Notes: a model not told the origin generated them from the letters alone. DNA of 6,441 nt from Patescibacteria group bacterium (GCA_018816925.1 JAHIUP010000042.1:1-6441), one strand, 5' to 3'. Positions 1 to 4,807 are shown, counted from the first letter of the stretch. Numbers and translations: made by a program.

Positions 1-239
1 GCTGCGAGCAGGGGCGAGAGTATGCGGGGCGGAACCACCACCTGTCCCTCTTTTTTCACCTGCGCGAGCATGCGGTAGCGTATCCCTATCTCTAAGTCGG
101 TGGCGGCTAACTCCAAAGCGTTCCCTTGGGCGGCAAGTGAAATGTTCGCCAGTATGGGCAGGGTGGAAGATTTTGCCGTCGCCCTTTCCACAATACCGAG
201 CCCTTCCTTGAGAGCCAGCCGCAGCGCTGTCGCTTTCAT
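1..239 (-). CDS. dnaN: DNA polymerase III beta subunit (sliding clamp), N-terminal fragment
   Basis: Translating the minus strand from the ATG at 239-237 gives 79 residues beginning MKATALRLALKEGL, followed by the clamp hallmarks STLPILANI (residues 25-33) and ATDLEIGI (46-53). These match the first of the three clamp domains of bacterial DnaN. The protein forms the ring that tethers the replicative polymerase to DNA, and DnaN also takes part in post-initiation control of DnaA in many bacteria. The gene runs off the left edge, so only about a fifth of a usual 360-380 residue clamp is visible. It follows dnaA in the same direction, the classical dnaA-dnaN order. No clear Shine-Dalgarno precedes the ATG; the 10 bases before it are A/T-rich. 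The start is supported because the family normally begins a few residues before this conserved helix. Confidence 0.95.
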   Translation of the reverse strand, partial: MKATALRLALKEGLGIVERATAKSSTLPILANISLAAQGNALELAATDLEIGIRYRMLAQVKKEGQVVVPPRILSPLLA

Positions 240-240
240 A

Positions 241-280
241 ATTTTAATAAAGGGTCCCTTTTTTATTATTAGTTATTAGG
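241..280. repeat. AT-rich tract with TAA triplet repeats, possible DNA unwinding element
   Basis: In otherwise GC-rich DNA, this segment is largely A/T. TTATTAG occurs twice in tandem (266-272 and 273-279), so the minus strand reads TAATAAcTAATAATAA. This resembles the DnaA-trio pattern (5'-TA[A/G] repeats) known from origin unwinding regions, and it abuts a G/C block and a DnaA-box-like word at 283-291. The strand and polarity relative to the box are not clearly those of known trios, so this is a resemblance only. The tract also lies directly upstream of dnaN and could contribute to its promoter. Confidence 0.35.
249..261. repeat. Short palindrome upstream of dnaN
   Basis: AAAGGGTCCCTTT is a perfect 6-bp inverted repeat around a single central base, ending 10 bp from the dnaN start codon. 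With a one-base centre it cannot form a useful RNA hairpin, so if functional it would be a binding site for a dimeric protein. A chance occurrence is quite possible. Confidence 0.25.
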
Positions 281-282
281 GG

Positions 283-291
283 TGGGGAAAA
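283..291 (-). promoter_or_regulatory. DnaA-box-like site (one mismatch)
   Basis: The minus strand reads TTTTCCCCA, one mismatch from the DnaA-box form TTTTCCACA. It sits beside the AT-rich TAA-repeat tract. The surrounding 11-mer GGTGGGGAAAA (281-291, plus strand) recurs exactly at 1831-1841 in the other spacer flanking dnaA, which makes a shared role more likely than chance alone, though both regions are G/A-rich. Confidence 0.35.
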
Positions 292-351
292 CTTTCAAGT
301 AGGCGGGAGATGGGCAGAAAGGAACATGGGGAACTCTTGGGGAGAAAAGGA

Positions 352-377
352 GGGCGAAGGGGGGGAAGAAAAGGGGG
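352..377 (+). other. G-quadruplex-type motif in polypurine tract
   Basis: Within a purine run (339-377) broken by only one pyrimidine (C355), the plus strand has G3 (352-354), CGAA, a seven-G run (359-365) and, after AAGAAAA, a five-G run (373-377). Splitting the seven-G run as G3-G-G3 gives four G3 tracts with loops of 4, 1 and 7 bases, fitting the usual G3+N1-7 rule. The complementary C/T-rich strand would be the dnaA-sense RNA, so any quadruplex would form in DNA or antisense RNA. The sequence pattern is directly seen; its folding and role are unknown. Confidence 0.45.
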
Positions 378-392
378 TGGCATAAACACCCC
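374..392 (-). terminator. Weak hairpin just after dnaA, possible terminator or attenuator
   Basis: Read in the dnaA direction, 4 bases after the stop codon, GGGGTG and CACCCC form a perfect 6-bp stem with a 7-base loop, followed by C-TTTT-C-TT and then a C run. The stem is short and the T tract interrupted, so it would at best partly reduce read-through from dnaA into dnaN. It shares its G run with the quadruplex motif on the other strand. Confidence 0.3.
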
Positions 393-395
393 AAA

Positions 396-404
396 TTATC
401 CACT
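396..404 (+). promoter_or_regulatory. DnaA-box-like site overlapping the dnaA stop codon
   Basis: TTATCCACT on the plus strand differs from the consensus box TTATCCACA only at the last base. It overlaps the end of dnaA (stop codon at 396-398) and borders the candidate origin spacer. As it lies partly in coding sequence it could be chance. Confidence 0.35.
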
Positions 405-1748
405 ATAAATACGTTGGCGGATTAAGTTGATTTCCTCAAAGAGCATTTCGGATTCCTGAAGCGTGCGCGCCACCTTTTCGCAAGCATAGATTGCCGTGGT
501 GTGGTCTTTGCCCCCAAACCTCTGGCCGATGAAGGGGTACGAGCTCTTGAGTTCTTCTCGGAAGAGGTACATCGCAATCTGCCTAGGCCTCACAACCTCT
601 TTTTTGCGGGAGGGGGCGATGAGATCTCTTTCTTTAAGGTCGTAGAACTCTGCCACCACCTGGATTATTTTCTTTGTATTCACCGCTCTTGCCGGGCTTT
701 GGATGATGCTGCGGAGCAGGGTCTTGGTCTCGGCAAGCGAAGGAGTTTTATCGTTGAGGCGCCAGAATGCGAACAGTCGATTCACCGCCCCTTCCATCTC
801 ACGGATGTTTCGCTGAATGTGGGAGGCGATGTACTCGCACACATCCTCCGCGAGGGGAAAGTTCTTGTCTTGAAGTTTCGCCCTAAGGATTGCGACGCGC
901 GTTTCGTAATCGGGCATGCCGATGTCCGCTATCATGCCTCCCTCAAAGCGCGACTTCAGCCGTTCCTCAAGGGCTGGGATTGCTTTGGGCGGGCGGTCCG
1001 AGGAGAACACGACCTGCTTGCCGTTTTCGTAGAGGGCGTTGAAGGTATGGAAGAGCTCTTCTTGGGTTTTTTCTTTGCCCGCAAGAAACTGCACGTCTTC
1101 TATCATGAGCACCTCCGACTCCCTATAGAGGGCGCGGAAGCGCTCTACTGTCCGGTCGCGGATTGCGGAAACCACTCCCGCGGTGAATTGCTCCGAGGAC
1201 ACGTAGCGCACCCGGGAAGGAGACCCGGCGGCCACCAGGCGGTTGCCAAGCGCTTGGAGAAGATGGGTTTTGCCCAGACCCACGCCCCCGTAAACGAAAA
1301 GTGGGTTGTACACGGTTCCAGGGCTCTCGGCGATTGCCTGGGCAGCCGCGTGCGCGAGCTCGTTGAAGGGGCCCACGATGAAGCTATCAAAGGAGTAGCG
1401 CGGGTTGAGGTGGGTATCTTTGTCTGCACGGAAGTCCTGGAGCTCCTGTTGGGGCTCTGGGGAAGCGAGGGGTCGCGCTACCGGCTCCTTCTGCTTGGGG
1501 GCCGTGCGCTCCACAAGGTAGAGAACCTCTTTGACTTCAGGAGCCAAACCGCGCAAGGCCCGGAAGATGAGCTTGTTGTATTTGTTCTCCAGCCACTCCT
1601 TAGAGAAGTTGTTGGGAACGGAAATGGTTACCTGCCCCTCTTTTTGGAGGAGGACGCAGGTGCTCTTAAACCAAGTGGAGAAGTTAGCAGGGGAGAGCTG
1701 AAGCTGGAGTTGCGCGAGCACTGCCTGCCAGAGATCTTCTTTTGTCAT
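396..1748 (-). CDS. dnaA: Chromosomal replication initiator protein DnaA
   Basis: The 450-residue product has the full length and domain order of DnaA. An N-terminal interaction domain (about 1-80, including LSPANFSTWF) leads into a short Pro/Glu-rich linker (about 81-112). The AAA+ domain has Walker A GGVGLGKTH (154-162), Walker B LMIEDVQF (214-221, with Glu-Asp where Asp-Asp is commoner) and the SRF arginine-finger region (R267). Domain IV has the DNA-binding signature GGKDHTTAI (412-420), preceded by the basic SRKKEVVRPRQIAMYLF stretch. DnaA-ATP binds origin boxes, oligomerises and opens the duplex. The ATG at 1748-1746 is chosen because MTKEDLWQAVL fits the usual first helix and a TATAAT box lies 19 bases upstream. 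dnaN follows in the same direction, and rpmH diverges from the other side, as in classical origin regions. Box-like words nearby suggest possible autoregulation. Confidence 0.98.
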   Translation of the reverse strand: MTKEDLWQAVLAQLQLQLSPANFSTWFKSTCVLLQKEGQVTISVPNNFSKEWLENKYNKLIFRALRGLAPEVKEVLYLVERTAPKQKEPVARPLASPEPQQELQDFRADKDTHLNPRYSFDSFIVGPFNELAHAAAQAIAESPGTVYNPLFVYGGVGLGKTHLLQALGNRLVAAGSPSRVRYVSSEQFTAGVVSAIRDRTVERFRALYRESEVLMIEDVQFLAGKEKTQEELFHTFNALYENGKQVVFSSDRPPKAIPALEERLKSRFEGGMIADIGMPDYETRVAILRAKLQDKNFPLAEDVCEYIASHIQRNIREMEGAVNRLFAFWRLNDKTPSLAETKTLLRSIIQSPARAVNTKKIIQVVAEFYDLKERDLIAPSRKKEVVRPRQIAMYLFREELKSSYPFIGQRFGGKDHTTAIYACEKVARTLQESEMLFEEINLIRQRIYSG

Positions 1749-1762
1749 AAGGGAAAAACCAT
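1745..1762 (-). other. Five-codon leader ORF overlapping the dnaA start
   Basis: Between the dnaA -10 box and the dnaA ATG the minus strand has ATG GTT TTT CCC TTA TGA (peptide MVFPL). Its stop overlaps the dnaA start as ATGA, and its ATG falls almost exactly at the predicted transcription start (about 1761), so it would be essentially leaderless. Such an arrangement could couple dnaA translation to the leader, but an 18-base ORF arises easily by chance. Confidence 0.15.
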
Positions 1763-1767
1763 AGGGA

Positions 1768-1798
1768 ATTATACCACAGAACCATGCAAGACAGGCAA
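1768..1798 (-). promoter_or_regulatory. Sigma70-type promoter of dnaA with extended -10
   Basis: On the minus strand TGGTATAAT (1776-1768) is a perfect -10 hexamer with the TGn extension. A TTGCCT (1798-1793) lies 19 bp upstream as a weak -35; extended -10 promoters need little -35. Predicted transcription starts near 1761, giving a leader of about 13 bases without a Shine-Dalgarno. Confidence 0.7.
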
Positions 1799-1821
1799 AC
1801 TAGGCACGAGCGAGGAACCGC

Positions 1822-1841
1822 TGTGCAAAAGGTGGGGAAAA
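1822..1841 (-). promoter_or_regulatory. Tandem pair of DnaA-box-like sites upstream of dnaA
   Basis: The minus strand reads TTTTCCCCA (1841-1833) and TTTTGCACA (1830-1822), the starts 11 bp apart, about one helical turn. The second fits the relaxed box TTWTNCACA exactly; the first has one mismatch to TTTTCCACA and is part of an 11-mer repeated at 281-291. They lie about 50-70 bp upstream of the dnaA -10, suitable for autoregulation by DnaA or for a second origin part. Confidence 0.4.
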
Positions 1842-1847
1842 GATGGG

Positions 1848-1875
1848 GACGAAAGCCGCCTGCGTGGCTTTCGTC
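1848..1875. repeat. Perfect 10-bp inverted repeat, 8-base loop
   Basis: GACGAAAGCC (1848-1857) is matched exactly by GGCTTTCGTC (1866-1875). It lies between divergent genes, so neither dnaA nor rpmH would use it as a terminator, and no T run follows on the plus strand. A short AT patch (1881-1890) separates it from a larger dyad. It could be a cruciform, a protein-binding dyad or part of a structured RNA. Confidence 0.6.
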
Positions 1876-1901
1876 GGGGCTGTAATAATACAACCCCAGG
1901 G

Positions 1902-1946
1902 CCCGTTCTTCGGCACGGCGGCACGTCAATAGTGCCGAAGAACGGG
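1902..1946. repeat. Perfect 15-bp inverted repeat, 15-base loop, upstream of rpmH
   Basis: CCCGTTCTTCGGCAC (1902-1916) is matched without error by GTGCCGAAGAACGGG (1932-1946). It ends 23 bp before the rpmH -35 element. The spacer holds no other gene, and no T tract follows on the plus strand, so it is not a typical terminator. A perfect 15-bp match across a 15-base gap is very unlikely by chance, so it is probably functional or the trace of an inserted element. Confidence 0.7.
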
Positions 1947-1969
1947 TACCTTGCACCCCGCTAAACCAC

Positions 1970-1998
1970 TTGAAGTTTCGGATTCACGGTGCTAGTGT
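1970..1998 (+). promoter_or_regulatory. Promoter of the rpmH-rnpA-yidC-jag operon
   Basis: TTGAAG (1970-1975) is separated by 17 bp from TAGTGT (1993-1998), which is preceded by the extended -10 dinucleotide TG (TGCTAGTGT). Spacing is ideal and the -35 good; the -10 hexamer is weak apart from its extension. The predicted start falls on the A of the rpmH ATG at 2005, implying a leaderless message, in keeping with the absence of a Shine-Dalgarno. Confidence 0.5.
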
Positions 1999-2004
1999 TA
2001 TCCT

Positions 2005-2142
2005 ATGAGCGTAACATATAGTCCAAAGCGCAAGAAGCGGGCGCGCACGCACGGGTTCCGGGCGCGGCAGAGCAGTCGCACCGGAAGGCGCGTACTCCAG
2101 AAAAGAAGGCAGAAAGGAAGAACACGACTCACGCCGGCATAA
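2005..2142 (+). CDS. rpmH: 50S ribosomal protein L34
   Basis: Translation from the ATG at 2005 gives 45 residues: MSVTYSPKRKKRARTHGFRA, then a basic tail with GRRVLQKRRQKGRTRLTPA. The TY.P.K..R.R.HGFR start and the GR.VL..RR.KGR.RL end are the L34 signature, and the length matches the family (about 44-46). L34 is a small, highly basic component of the large ribosomal subunit. The TAA stop overlaps the rnpA ATG by one base (TAATG), suggesting translational coupling. The position upstream of rnpA and divergent from dnaA is the standard bacterial arrangement. There is no Shine-Dalgarno and probably no leader. Confidence 0.97.
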   Translation: MSVTYSPKRKKRARTHGFRARQSSRTGRRVLQKRRQKGRTRLTPA

Positions 2143-2486
2143 TGCTTGCTTCCCCTCGCCGCCTCACCACAACGGCGCAGTTCCAGCAGATTTTCAAGGA
2201 GGGAAGGGCGGCGCGGGCAGACGGGCTGGTAGCAAAGACGCTTCCCACCCCAGGCGTTCCTACGAGATTCGGCGTGGTGGTGAGCAAGAAAGTGGCGAAG
2301 GAAGCGGTGAAGCGCAATAGAATCCGGCGACTCCTTAGAGAAGCCCTACGCAAGAACCTTGGGGGCATCAAAGAGGGGTATGCGGTCGCCCTCCTCGTGC
2401 TCCCCAACTTCCAGCCCCAAACAAGTAAGGAAGCAGAGGTCTTGCTCCTCAAACTCTTCAAGAAAGCAGGACTCCTTTCCCCATGA
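2142..2486 (+). CDS. rnpA: Ribonuclease P protein component
   Basis: The 114-residue basic protein carries the RnpA core FGVVVSKKVAKEAVKRNRIRR (43-63) followed by LLREALR. The RNR motif (58-60) in the conserved helix contacts the catalytic RNA. The protein helps RNase P RNA bind and cleave the 5' leader of precursor tRNAs. The N-terminal RRLTTTAQFQQIFKEGR is the usual beginning, with the F..I/V...GR pattern, and the length is typical of the family (about 110-120). It starts within the rpmH stop codon and ends inside the yidC start (ATGA, 4-base overlap), so translation of the three genes is probably coupled. No Shine-Dalgarno is evident before the ATG. The partner RNA gene (rnpB) is not in this window. 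Confidence 0.95.
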   Translation: MLASPRRLTTTAQFQQIFKEGRAARADGLVAKTLPTPGVPTRFGVVVSKKVAKEAVKRNRIRRLLREALRKNLGGIKEGYAVALLVLPNFQPQTSKEAEVLLLKLFKKAGLLSP

Positions 2487-3208
2487 TAGACATCTTTTTT
2501 GGCATATTCCGCATCGTTCTCTATCAGCCGCTCCTCAACGCGCTCGTTTTTTTGTATGCCGTGGTGCCGGGCAATGACTTTGGCGTGGCGGTTATTCTGC
2601 TTACCGTGCTCTTGCGCCTCGCCATGTACCCGCTTTCGGGAAAGGCCATTCGCGCCCAGCAGAAGATGGCAGAACTCCAGCCGCGCATCAAAGAGCTTCA
2701 GGAGCGCTTCAAGAACGACAAGGAGAAGCAGGCGAAAGAGATGCTCCAGCTCTACAAGGCAGAGAAGATAAATCCCTTCTCAAGCATGGCCCCCCTTCTC
2801 TTGCAGCTGCCCGTGCTTCTTGCGCTTTTTCAGGTATTTCGCATAGGTTTCGGGCCCGAACAGCTCGCCTTGCTGTATGTCGTCCCCGCGTCCTTGGGCG
2901 CCTCCATAGACACCACGTTCCTCGGGCTTCTGGATCTGCAAGAAAAGTCCTTCCTGCTTGCAGGGCTTGTGGGCGTGTCCCAGTTCCTGCAGGCAAAAAC
3001 CATGGCAGTCCCTAAGTCCACAAAGGGGAAGGGGGGACCGGATTTCAGCCAAGCCCTCCAGAAGCAAATGCTTTATGTGTTCCCGTTCTTCTTGGCATTT
3101 ATCGCCCTCCAGTTCTCTGCGGTCTTGAGCGTGTATCTTCTGACGAGCAACATGTTCACCGTAGGCCAACAGCTTTATATGAAGAAGAAGAAACAGGGGA
3201 ACGCATAG
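2483..3208 (+). CDS. yidC: Membrane protein insertase YidC (Oxa1/SpoIIIJ type)
   Basis: This 241-residue multi-spanning membrane protein inserts and folds proteins in the cytoplasmic membrane, alone or with SecYEG. It begins with IVLYQPLLNALVFLYAVV (11-28), then a helix with the groove arginine (TVLLRLAMYPL, R45), a charged amphipathic cytoplasmic hairpin (about 54-95) and the family signature KINPFSSMAPLLLQLPVLLALF (95-116). Further hydrophobic segments lie around 125-150, 157-170 and 196-222, and the tail is basic (KKKK). It lacks the large periplasmic domain of Gram-negative YidC and shows no lipobox, so it is the short form. It overlaps rnpA by 4 bases and is followed after 3 bases by jag, the usual partner order. 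Confidence 0.95.
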   Translation: MIDIFFGIFRIVLYQPLLNALVFLYAVVPGNDFGVAVILLTVLLRLAMYPLSGKAIRAQQKMAELQPRIKELQERFKNDKEKQAKEMLQLYKAEKINPFSSMAPLLLQLPVLLALFQVFRIGFGPEQLALLYVVPASLGASIDTTFLGLLDLQEKSFLLAGLVGVSQFLQAKTMAVPKSTKGKGGPDFSQALQKQMLYVFPFFLAFIALQFSAVLSVYLLTSNMFTVGQQLYMKKKKQGNA

Positions 3209-3211
3209 TCC

Positions 3212-3676
3212 ATGGACTCTTCCCTTCTACGCACAGTAGAGAAAGAAACGAAACAGCTCTTTGACTTCTTAGAGCAAGGGGCTGACGTGCGCGCCTCCGA
3301 ACACGAAGAAGGCGTTGCGGTAGCGGTACAGCTCCAGGAGCCACAGCTCTTCATAGGGGAGAAAGGGCAAACGCTCCACGAGCTCCAGCACCTCCTCCGT
3401 ATGATGCTCAAAAAGAAAACAGGGGAGTTTCTCCCCCTCTATTTGGACATCAATAACTACCAGAAGAACCGAGACCAGTATCTTAGGGAGTTGGCCCGCA
3501 CGACGGCAGACGAGGTTTCCTTACTCAAACGAGAAGATGAACTTCCTCCAATGTCTCCAGCCGAGCGCAGGATTGTACACATGGAGCTGGCCGAGCGCCA
3601 GGATGTGGTATCAGAAAGTAAGGGAGAGGGAGCGGAGAGGCGAGTCGTTATCAAGCTTTCTCGCGAGGGACTATAA
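3212..3676 (+). CDS. jag: KH-R3H RNA-binding protein Jag/KhpB, short form
   Basis: The 154-residue protein has a KH-like domain with the GxxG loop in LFIGEKGQTLHELQHLL (GEKG, 49-52) and a C-terminal R3H domain with the R-x3-H motif (R119, H123) in MSPAERRIVHMEL, ending in RRVVIKLSREGL. Family members bind single-stranded RNA and are tied to cell division and envelope control in Firmicutes. The N-terminal Jag_N domain of the roughly 200-residue B. subtilis protein is absent: the sequence starts directly with a helix leading into KH. The start is set by the 3-base gap after yidC and an AGGGG about 11 bases upstream, the best Shine-Dalgarno of this operon. Its stop lies inside the convergent minus-strand gene (6-bp overlap), and no terminator is seen. 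Confidence 0.92.
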   Translation: MDSSLLRTVEKETKQLFDFLEQGADVRASEHEEGVAVAVQLQEPQLFIGEKGQTLHELQHLLRMMLKKKTGEFLPLYLDINNYQKNRDQYLRELARTTADEVSLLKREDELPPMSPAERRIVHMELAERQDVVSESKGEGAERRVVIKLSREGL

Positions 3677-4798
3677 GCGAAGTACGGTGCCGGAGCTCGG
3701 GCAGTCCTCATCTTTGATTACCTTTATTCCTCTCGCATTGATAAGTTGAGCGCTCCCAAGCTGGTATGTCTCCAGATTTGGTTCCGAGTCGGCGAAGCAG
3801 ATATTGGGCCCCAGAAAGAATTCGTCGGGGCGTATCCAGAAGGCAACTGCAACCTCGGGTTCCGTAATAAGCACGGAGCGCGTTTTCTCTATAAGAGAGA
3901 GAAGCGAGATATCCCCTTGCTCGTATGAGCTCAAGGTGTTGCCGATATTCGAAGAAGGGAGCCGCTTATCGTAGTTGGTTTCATTAAAAAGGAATACTAT
4001 GGGGCGTTCTTCAAAGCGCGTCTCGCTTTCAAACGTAATTCGTTCTTGCGCACCGCAGAAGTCATCTTCAGAAATTTTTACTGCGCTGATATCTCCGCCC
4101 CAGCCGTTTTTCTCGACGATTCGTATGTCGTCAAGGTTACCAATGGAGGAGCCCAGACATAGCATGCGTCCTCCGCCAAGTTCCCCCTCAACCTCTTCGT
4201 AAACCAATGCGTCAAAATCACCCACGATACGCAGGGAATCGGCCCGGTCATTCCAGTCGGAGTCGGTCAAGCCAACGAATGCCCCGGGGTTATTCCCAAC
4301 CAAAATGCGCTCGCCCGTAAACCCCGCCCCTTCATAGAGATATATTCCTGCCGTAGAGGGTAGTAGTCCTTCCTCTAGCCACTCCTCGTCGTCGCCAAGC
4401 TCTTTGAGCCCTAAGTCCAGAGAGCCCGGAGCGATGAGCTGGAACACCAATAAAGAACCAAGCACGAGAATGAGCCCGAGGACCGCTTTAAAGATTTTGT
4501 CGCGGGCGTCCGCAATCTTCGCGGGGTTGCCGGCAGATGCGAGCCATTGGAAACCAGCCCACACAATGAGCAAGAAAGCGGCAAGGCTCGCCACACCTAC
4601 AACAAAGTAGTACAGCCACGCGAGGAGCGGGGAGAGTTCTTGGCCGCATTGAGCGTTCGAGTCCTTGCAATCTAAATCAATGCCCCCAAAAGGACCCACG
4701 GTGGGATAGTCCAGGTTGAGCGCCAATGCTGCCACCTCGCCCGGAACAAGAAGAGGGGCGAACAGGAGGAAAAGCGCGAAGAATGGAAGCAGACGCAT
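3671..4798 (-). CDS. Pilin-like two-helix membrane module fused to tandem beta/gamma-crystallin-like domains
   Basis: The 375-residue product starts with a hydrophobic signal peptide (1-26, ending in ALA). Two membrane helices follow, about 59-86 and 102-122, joined by ASAGNPAKIADARDKI; this pattern resembles the T4SS pilin (VirB2/TrbC-like) proteins of Patescibacteria. An acidic linker (127-147) leads to a beta/gamma-crystallin-like domain (about 151-242) with YLYEGAGFTGE, NDRADSLRI and GWGGDISAVKI. A second, more diverged copy spans about 267-361 (VFLFNETNYDKRL, TRSVLI, GIKVI). Cysteines C214/C248 and C334/C366 fall at matching places in the two copies, and C44/C51 are in the N-terminal loop, suggesting disulfides outside the membrane. 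NDRADS only partly fits the Ca2+-binding motif. The gene follows a VirB4-like ATPase and a membrane protein and has its own likely promoter. A surface or appendage subunit is inferred; no exact function is known. Confidence 0.75.
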   Translation of the reverse strand: MRLLPFFALFLLFAPLLVPGEVAALALNLDYPTVGPFGGIDLDCKDSNAQCGQELSPLLAWLYYFVVGVASLAAFLLIVWAGFQWLASAGNPAKIADARDKIFKAVLGLILVLGSLLVFQLIAPGSLDLGLKELGDDEEWLEEGLLPSTAGIYLYEGAGFTGERILVGNNPGAFVGLTDSDWNDRADSLRIVGDFDALVYEEVEGELGGGRMLCLGSSIGNLDDIRIVEKNGWGGDISAVKISEDDFCGAQERITFESETRFEERPIVFLFNETNYDKRLPSSNIGNTLSSYEQGDISLLSLIEKTRSVLITEPEVAVAFWIRPDEFFLGPNICFADSEPNLETYQLGSAQLINARGIKVIKDEDCPSSGTVLRL

Positions 4799-4807
4799 AT
4801 TATCAAA

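Larger units (their letters stand above)
240..395. other. dnaA-dnaN intergenic spacer, candidate replication origin (oriC)
   Basis: This 156-bp stretch contains no plausible gene. It has an AT-rich, TAA-repeat tract at its dnaN end (241-280), a DnaA-box-like word at 283-291, a long purine-rich run on the plus strand (339-377) and a small GC hairpin at 374-392; a further box-like word overlaps the dnaA stop codon at 396-404. Many bacteria place oriC beside dnaA, and unwinding elements are AT-rich tracts next to DnaA boxes. The combination supports an origin, but no box is a perfect TTATCCACA and the divergent spacer at 1749-2004 is a rival. GC skew over the genome would decide. Confidence 0.45.

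Noticed and set aside
1902..1946. The 15-bp dyad as a rho-independent terminator
   Set aside because: No T tract follows on the plus strand, the loop is long, and both adjacent genes are transcribed away from it.
1684..1956. Minus-strand open frame covering the dnaA promoter and one dyad
   Set aside because: It runs through the dyad at 1902-1946 and the TATAAT box and overlaps dnaA in another frame; no coding signature.
501..1964. Long plus-strand open frame (487 codons) opposite dnaA
   Set aside because: It lies antisense to an unmistakable dnaA, shows no family motif, and is rich in Arg, Gly, Leu and His as expected from the mirror frame of a GC-rich gene.
1997..2005. Possible DnaA box TTATCCTAT near the rpmH start
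   Set aside because: Only six of nine bases fit TTATCCACA, and the site is explained by the promoter-start junction.
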